Shown: piece after piece, positions 5,514 to 10,194 of the stretch | Numbering within the stretch: the first letter of the stretch is position 1 | Layout of the letters: every line of letters starts with the position of its first letter | DNA from: Deltaproteobacteria bacterium | Lineage (GTDB): Bacteria; Desulfobacterota; Anaeroferrophillalia; Anaeroferrophillales; Tharpellaceae | Assembly: GCA_013153415.1 (NCBI GenBank) | Contig: JAADEO010000116.1 | Coordinates: 1-10,194, forward strand | Length of the DNA: 10,194 nt | Reading direction: 5' to 3' | Translations under genes and position numbers: made by a program | The notes under the pieces: generated by a model | Database searches by the model: none | The model's input: the letters and a program-made list of their open reading frames with translations, nothing else | Told to the model about the DNA's origin: nothing

Positions 5514-8500
5514 CTAGAAGGCCAATATCTGGGCCATCACCTGCTGATTGCTGAAGCCGTTGAGATCGACCGCGTTCATCCGGCAGGAGGCGGTGCAGAC
5601 GCCGCAGCCTTTGCAGAGAACCGCGTTGACCTCGGCATGGCCGACCTCGGGGTTGACGCTGATGGCCCCGAAGGGGCAGTTCTCTTCGCAGAGGCCGCAG
5701 GCCGAACAGAGTTCGGGTTTGACATAGGCGGTCTTGCCTTCGGCCTCGATGTACTCGCGGGTCAGGATCGTCGTCGCCCGGGAAACCGCGGCGTTGGCCT
5801 GGGTGATGGTCTCCTCGCTGAACTTCGGGGCATGGGCCAGGCCGCAGAAGAAGACCCCGTCGGTGGCGAAATCGACCGGCCGCAGCTTGACGTGGGCCTC
5901 GAGGAAGAAGCCGTCCTGGTTGACCGGGATCTTGAGCTGCTTGCTGATCTCCTCGTTGTCGGGGTTGGCGACGGTGCCGACGCTCAAGGCCAGCAGATCG
6001 GCGTCGAGCTCGATCTCGGCGTTGAGCACGAGGTCGAAAACCCTGATCTTGAGACCGTCGCCGGCGGCCGCGACCTCCGGACCCCGCTCGGGCCGGTAGC
6101 GGACGAAATGGATGCCGGCTTCGCGGGCTTCCTTGTAGAAATCCTCCTTGAAACCGTAGGTCCGCATATCCCGGTAGAGAATGGTGATCTCGCTGGCGGG
6201 ATCCTGCTGCTTCAGGAGCAGGGCGTTCTTGATCGCCTCGCTGCAACAGTAGCGGTTGCAGTAGGGGCGTTCCGGAGTCCGGGAACCGACGCACTGGATC
6301 ATCACCACCCGGCGGCCGGCCACCTGATCGCCGGCTTCGTGGATGCGTTTTTCCAGCTCCCGCTGGGTGATGACCGCGGGATGCCGACCGTGGAGATATT
6401 CGTCGGTCTGGAGCTCGTTGGCGCCGGTGGCGACGATCACCACGCCGTGTTCGAGGATATCCATGGTTTCGGCGGTCTTGACCGTGGTCTGGAAATTGCC
6501 GATGAAACCGTCGATATCGCTGATCTCGGCCCCGGTGTAGACCTTGATCAGCTCGCTCTTTTCAACCTGCTGCAAGAGATTTTCCAGGTGCCGGCGGGTA
6601 TCGAGCCCTTCCAGGGTCCGGTAGAGATGGCGATAGTTGCCGCCCAGTTCCTCATCCTTCTCGATGATGTAGGAAGCGAAACCCTGCTCGGCCAGCGAAA
6701 GGGCCGCGGTGATCCCGGCCAGGCCGCCGCCGATGATCAGGGTGCGCTTGTCGACCGGCAGCTGCCCCGGTTTGAGCGGAGTCAGGTAGCGGGCCTTGCT
6801 GACCGCCATCCGCACCAGGTCCTTGGCCTTGGCGGTGGCGGCATCGGGTTCATGCATGTGGACCCAGGAATCCTGGTCGCGGATATTGGCCATCTCGAAG
6901 AGATAGCGGTTGAGCCCGGCCTTTTCGCAGTTCTCCTGGAAAAGGGGCTCGTGGGTCCGGGGCGAACAGGAGGCGACCACCATCCGGGTCAGGTTGTGCT
7001 CCTTGATGACCTCGGCCATGGTCACGGCCGTATCCTGGGAACAGGTGAAGAGATTCTCGGTGACGTAGACGACATCGGGCAGGTTCTTGGCGTATTCGAC
7101 CACTTCCGGCACCCGGACGACGCCGCCGATGTTGATGCCGCAGTGGCAGACGAAGACCCCGATGCGGGGTCCCATGCCGCGCAGGTCGGTCTCTTCCGGC
7201 AACTCCTCGACCGTGGTCTCGGTGCCCCGGCTCTCGGCCAGCAGGCCGCTGACGCAGGCCGCCGCCCCGCTCGCCTCCATGACGGTTTCGGGAATATCCT
7301 TGGGACCGCCGAAAACTCCGCAGACATAGACGCCGTCGCGGCTGGTCCGGACCGGGTTTTCGAGACTGGTCTGGCAGAAACCGTGCTGGTTCAATTCGAT
7401 GCCGAGGCTTCGGGCCAGTTCGTGGGCCTTTTCCGGCGGCTGGAAGCCGACCGAAAGAACCACCATGTCGAACTCCTCCTCGACCTGGGTGCCGTCCTCG
7501 AGACTGTAGGTCAGAAGCAGGTTCTTGCTCTGCTGCAGCTCCTTGACCGCCGAGGGAATCGACTTGACGTAGCGGATCCCGTACTCATCCTGGGCCCGGT
7601 TGACGAAACGGTCGAAATCCTTGCCGTGGGCCCGGATGTCGATGTAGAAGATGGTCGGTTCCAGGCCTTCGGCGTGCTCCTTGCCGATGATCGCCTCCTT
7701 GGTGGCGTACATGCAGCAGACCGATGAACACCAGGAGTTGCCGCAGGCCGCGTCGCGGGAGCCGACGCACTGGATGAAGGCCACTTTTTTCGGCTCGCGG
7801 CCGTCGGAGATCCGCTGGACGTGGCCGAAGAAGGGGCCGGAGGCCGAGAGAATGCGTTCGAACTGGATGCTGGTGACGACGTTGTCGTAAATCCCGAAGC
7901 CGTACTCCCCTTTCAGTTTGGCGTCGAAGATGTCGCCGCCGGGCGCGGCGATGATGGCGCCGACCTCGATGGTCTCCTCGGTTTCGACCATTTCGTGGTC
8001 GATGGCCTTGGCGATACAGGCGTCAACGCACTGGTAGCACTCGGAACAGATGCCGCAGCTCAAGCACTTTTCCGCCTCTTTGCGGGCCTGCTCCTCGCTG
8101 TAGCCGAGCATCACCTCGTCGAAGTTTTTGATCCGGGTGGCGGGATCGAGTTCCGGCATCGGGATGCGGCCCTCGGGTTTGCGCTTGGCGATGGTCTCGG
8201 GGCTGGGTACGGCGATGTTGTCGTCCCAGTTCTCCCGGCGGCCGGCTTTCAGATCCTCGCCCTTCAAGTAGCGATCGATCGAAACCGCGGCCTCTTTGCC
8301 GGTATTGACCGCCTCGATCACGGTGGCGGGACCGAAAACCGCATCGCCGCCGGCGAAAACGCCCTTCTCGCCGGTGGCGAAGGTCAAACGGTCGACCTCG
8401 ACCGTGCTCCAGTCGGTCAGGGAAATTTCTTTACGTTTCTCCAAAATCGAAAGGTCGCTCTTCTGGCCGATGGCGGCGACCACGGCATCGACCTCGATGA

Positions 8501-9941
8501 CGAATTCGGAGCCTTTGACCGGCACCGGCCGGCGGCGGCCGCTGTCATCGGCCGGGCCCAGTTCCATGCGTACGCATTCAATCCCGGTGACCTTGCCGTT
8601 TTCGCCCAGGATCCGGACCGGGGCGGCCAAGAATTCCATCCTGATGCCTTCGGCCAGGGCCTCTTCGATCTCCTCGTCGGCAGCCGGCATCTCCTCGCGG
8701 GTCCGGCGGTAGAGGATGAAGGCTTCGTCCGAACCGGTCCGCAGGGCGGTGCGGACCGCGTCCATGGCGACGTTGCCGCCGCCGATCACGGCGACCTTCT
8801 TGCCCAGGGCGACCTTTTCGCCGAGGCTTATCCGGCGCAGATAGTCGATGCCCTGGATATTGCCTTCCAGCTCTTCGCCCGCGATTCCCAGGCGGTTGCC
8901 GACATGGGCCCCGACCCCGATAAAGAGGGCGTCGTAATTCTTCTTCAGTTCGGCCAGCGAGATATCCTTGCCGACCCGGGTGTTGCATCTGATTTCGACG
9001 CCCAGGGCCTTGATCACCTCGATCTCGGCGGCCAGCAGGTCCTTGGGCAGGCGGTAGTCGGGAATGCCGACCGCGAGCATCCCGCCGGGCACCGGCAGGG
9101 CCTCGAAGACCGTGACCTGGTAACCCTCGACGGCCAGGTAGTAGGCGGCGCTCAAGCCGGCCGGGCCGGCCCCGATGATCGCCACCTTCTGCTCTTTCTT
9201 CTCCTTGATCTCGGGAATGAAGCGGGTTTCCTCTTTAAGATCGAGGTCGGCGACGAAGCGTTTCAGGTACATGATCGCCACGGGATCGTCGACCTCGGCC
9301 CGCATACAGGCCGATTCGCAAGGGTGGTTGCAGACCCGGCCGCAGACCACGGGGAAAGGGTTGTCGCGCTTGATCAGGGCCAGGGCCTCGCGGTATTTGC
9401 CCTTGGCGATCAGGGCGACGTAGCCCTGGACGCTGATATGGGCCGGACAGGCCGCTTTGCAGGGCGAGGTGCCGGCCTTGTCGATGGCGAAAGCGCTGGG
9501 AATCGCCTGGGGAAACTTGCGGTAGATCGCCTTGCGGCTGTCCAGGTGATGATTGAAGTCGGAAGAGAGTTCGACCGGGCAGACATCGACGCATTCGCCG
9601 CAGCCGGTGCACTTGTCGAGATCGACGTAACGCGGATTGCGTCGCAAAGTCACCCGGAAATTGCCGGGCTCGCCTTCCACCTTGAGAATGTCCCGGCGGG
9701 TCAGGATATCGACGTTGGGATGCCGGCCGACCTCGACCAGCTTGGGAGAAAGAATACAGGCGGAACAGTCGTTGGTGGGAAAGGTCTTGTCGAGCTGGGC
9801 CATGACCCCGCCGATGCTGATATCCTCTTCGACAAGATAGACCTTGGTACCAGAGTTGACCAGGTCCAGGGATGCCTGAATGCCGGCGATCCCCGACCCC
9901 ACGATCATCGCCGCGCCGATTTTACTGTTTTTCTTGGCCAC
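5514..9941 (-). CDS. hdrA: Giant multi-modular HdrA with inserted GltD/NfnB-like NADPH module
   Basis: This 1475-aa flavoprotein is the electron-splitting core of the complex. Modules in order: (1) HdrA FAD domain, GSGIAG at 15-20, AQLDKTFPTNDCSACI at 48-63, with a ferredoxin cluster Cys111, 114, 117, 121; (2) a GltD-like insert, about 155-565, with Cys161, 165, 200, 204, 208, 212, FAD motif GAGPAG 257-262, nucleotide motif GGGNVAMD 387-394, YRR 411-413, AGGD 530-533; (3) the remainder of the first HdrA, with Cys626, 629, 632, 635, 638, 642, CVGSRD 725-730 and YVCGVFGGP 872-880; (4) an HdrA N-terminal-type domain, 926-1055, with Cys932, 934, 967, 992; (5) a second FAD domain, GGGLAG 1071-1076; (6) C-terminal diferredoxin Cys1412, 1415, 1418, 1422 and 1443, 1446, 1449, 1453. 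Methanogen HdrA has about 650 residues. The GTG start at 9941 is forced by an in-frame TAA two codons upstream; AGAGG lies 8 nt before it. No frameshift is seen. Confidence 0.93.
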   Translation of the reverse strand: MAKKNSKIGAAMIVGSGIAGIQASLDLVNSGTKVYLVEEDISIGGVMAQLDKTFPTNDCSACILSPKLVEVGRHPNVDILTRRDILKVEGEPGNFRVTLRRNPRYVDLDKCTGCGECVDVCPVELSSDFNHHLDSRKAIYRKFPQAIPSAFAIDKAGTSPCKAACPAHISVQGYVALIAKGKYREALALIKRDNPFPVVCGRVCNHPCESACMRAEVDDPVAIMYLKRFVADLDLKEETRFIPEIKEKKEQKVAIIGAGPAGLSAAYYLAVEGYQVTVFEALPVPGGMLAVGIPDYRLPKDLLAAEIEVIKALGVEIRCNTRVGKDISLAELKKNYDALFIGVGAHVGNRLGIAGEELEGNIQGIDYLRRISLGEKVALGKKVAVIGGGNVAMDAVRTALRTGSDEAFILYRRTREEMPAADEEIEEALAEGIRMEFLAAPVRILGENGKVTGIECVRMELGPADDSGRRRPVPVKGSEFVIEVDAVVAAIGQKSDLSILEKRKEISLTDWSTVEVDRLTFATGEKGVFAGGDAVFGPATVIEAVNTGKEAAVSIDRYLKGEDLKAGRRENWDDNIAVPSPETIAKRKPEGRIPMPELDPATRIKNFDEVMLGYSEEQARKEAEKCLSCGICSECYQCVDACIAKAIDHEMVETEETIEVGAIIAAPGGDIFDAKLKGEYGFGIYDNVVTSIQFERILSASGPFFGHVQRISDGREPKKVAFIQCVGSRDAACGNSWCSSVCCMYATKEAIIGKEHAEGLEPTIFYIDIRAHGKDFDRFVNRAQDEYGIRYVKSIPSAVKELQQSKNLLLTYSLEDGTQVEEEFDMVVLSVGFQPPEKAHELARSLGIELNQHGFCQTSLENPVRTSRDGVYVCGVFGGPKDIPETVMEASGAAACVSGLLAESRGTETTVEELPEETDLRGMGPRIGVFVCHCGINIGGVVRVPEVVEYAKNLPDVVYVTENLFTCSQDTAVTMAEVIKEHNLTRMVVASCSPRTHEPLFQENCEKAGLNRYLFEMANIRDQDSWVHMHEPDAATAKAKDLVRMAVSKARYLTPLKPGQLPVDKRTLIIGGGLAGITAALSLAEQGFASYIIEKDEELGGNYRHLYRTLEGLDTRRHLENLLQQVEKSELIKVYTGAEISDIDGFIGNFQTTVKTAETMDILEHGVVIVATGANELQTDEYLHGRHPAVITQRELEKRIHEAGDQVAGRRVVMIQCVGSRTPERPYCNRYCCSEAIKNALLLKQQDPASEITILYRDMRTYGFKEDFYKEAREAGIHFVRYRPERGPEVAAAGDGLKIRVFDLVLNAEIELDADLLALSVGTVANPDNEEISKQLKIPVNQDGFFLEAHVKLRPVDFATDGVFFCGLAHAPKFSEETITQANAAVSRATTILTREYIEAEGKTAYVKPELCSACGLCEENCPFGAISVNPEVGHAEVNAVLCKGCGVCTASCRMNAVDLNGFSNQQVMAQILAF

Positions 9942-9971
9942 CGATTAAACCTCTTGAAAGATTGGTAAAGA

Positions 9972-10006
9972 CCGCCGGAATGGAGTGCAGTCCCGCTTCC
10001 TGGCGG
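9972..10006 (-). promoter_or_regulatory. Leader hairpin upstream of hdrA
   Basis: 9972-9980 (CCGCCGGAA) pairs with 9997-10006 (TTCCTGGCGG) through nine pairs with one bulged base, around a 16-nt loop. It lies in the hdrA leader, about 20 nt upstream of the ribosome binding site. It has no T run and could be a stabilising or regulatory stem; function unknown. Confidence 0.35.
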
Positions 10007-10121
10007 CAATAATTTTCGATCATGTACGATCCGGCTGATCCCTGTGGTGAAAGACGGGCCTCCGGGCAATAGCTGTCGCGCGAGGGAAAACTCCGCCCCC
10101 GGCGATCATGTGAAATGTTTC

Positions 10122-10148
10122 TTTATATTGGATACAAAAAAAAGTCAA
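10122..10148 (-). promoter_or_regulatory. Candidate promoter of the hdrA-flx-hdr operon
   Basis: Read leftward, TTGACT (10148-10143, five of six -35 matches) and TATAAA (10127-10122, five of six -10 matches) are separated by 15 nt containing a T7 run. The spacing is short compared with the usual 17. Transcription would begin near 10115, leaving a leader of roughly 170 nt before the GTG of hdrA. A 9-bp direct repeat (CGATCATGT on the plus strand) lies just downstream at 10103-10111 and again at 10017-10025. No other promoter-like pair stands out in 9942-10194, and I see no supported gene in that stretch. Confidence 0.5.
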
Positions 10149-10194
10149 CCCCTTTTCGAGCAACTTTGTTCCAGGTTTTGCCCTTCTTCATCCA

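Noticed and set aside
5401..6294. Alternative minus-strand frame running through the end of hdrA into the palindromic element
   Set aside because: Its body is an Arg-rich out-of-frame reading of hdrA and its end is translated repeat sequence; no start context.
5637..7727. Plus-strand open frame of 696 codons opposite hdrA
   Set aside because: Antisense shadow; low-complexity Ala/Gly/Asp/Leu/Val composition, no recognisable motif, while the opposite strand has clear HdrA motifs throughout.
5514..9941. Possible assembly artefact joining a separate gltD-like gene to hdrA
   Set aside because: The frame is continuous, has no internal stop or start-context break, and the insert sits exactly at a ferredoxin-domain junction with HdrA sequence resuming after it, as expected for a real fusion.
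7821..9968. Plus-strand open frame of 715 codons opposite hdrA
   Set aside because: Same reason: composition mirrors the coding strand and no family features are present; the minus-strand frame encodes GltD- and HdrA-type motifs across the whole stretch.
10020..10109. 29-codon minus-strand frame in the hdrA leader (possible leader peptide)
   Set aside because: No Shine-Dalgarno sequence before its ATG and no run of regulatory codons.

Overview
The window holds one complete leftward (minus-strand) operon of seven genes encoding a soluble flavin- and iron-sulfur-based oxidoreductase of the FlxABCD-HdrABC type (NAD(P)H dehydrogenase / heterodisulfide reductase). It is flanked by regulatory DNA, and the first codons of a second leftward gene lie at the left edge. 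The set of families (HdrA with a C-terminal diferredoxin, MvhD/FlxD, two AsrA-like diferredoxin proteins and a hydrogenase-gamma-like flavoprotein) together with high GC content points to a strict anaerobe, most likely a sulfate- or sulfur-reducing or syntrophic member of the Desulfobacterota (former Deltaproteobacteria). The taxon is an inference; no marker gene is present.

Layout in order of transcription, right to left. 10194-9942: promoter and a roughly 170-nt leader. 9941-5514: a giant, multi-modular HdrA (1475 aa) with a GltD/NfnB-like NADPH:flavin module inserted in its first half and a second HdrA-like half behind it. 5513-5299: an intergenic gap filled by a ~130-bp nested palindromic element (5381-5510) and a possible internal promoter. 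5298-4840: FlxD/MvhD. 4805-3795: FlxC-like two-cluster protein. 3774-3247: HdrC. 3222-2374: HdrB (TTG start). 2360-1302: FlxB-like two-cluster protein. 1298-456: FlxA-like NAD(P)H/FAD/[2Fe-2S] protein. 423-390: a strong rho-independent terminator, symmetrical enough to work in both directions.

Expected electron flow, inferred from the families: FlxA oxidises NAD(P)H and passes electrons through FlxB and FlxC to FlxD, which docks on HdrA as MvhD does in methanogens. HdrA flavin could bifurcate electrons, one path leading through HdrC to the two non-cubane clusters of HdrB (disulfide reduction; the DsrC trisulfide or another thiol/disulfide is the usual bacterial suggestion) and the other to ferredoxin through the HdrA ferredoxin domains. 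The GltD-like insert in HdrA would be a second pyridine-nucleotide site in the same complex, which is the most unusual feature of the enzyme.

Left of the terminator is a second unit: a candidate promoter (-35 at 309-314, -10 at 287-292), a long leader that can fold into a three-way junction (a 14-bp closing stem and two long hairpins, 67-201), a ribosome binding site (54-58) and an ATG at 47 opening a frame that runs off the window. This looks like a cis-regulatory RNA, and I could not match it to any riboswitch class I know. It and the modular HdrA are the parts most worth a second look.
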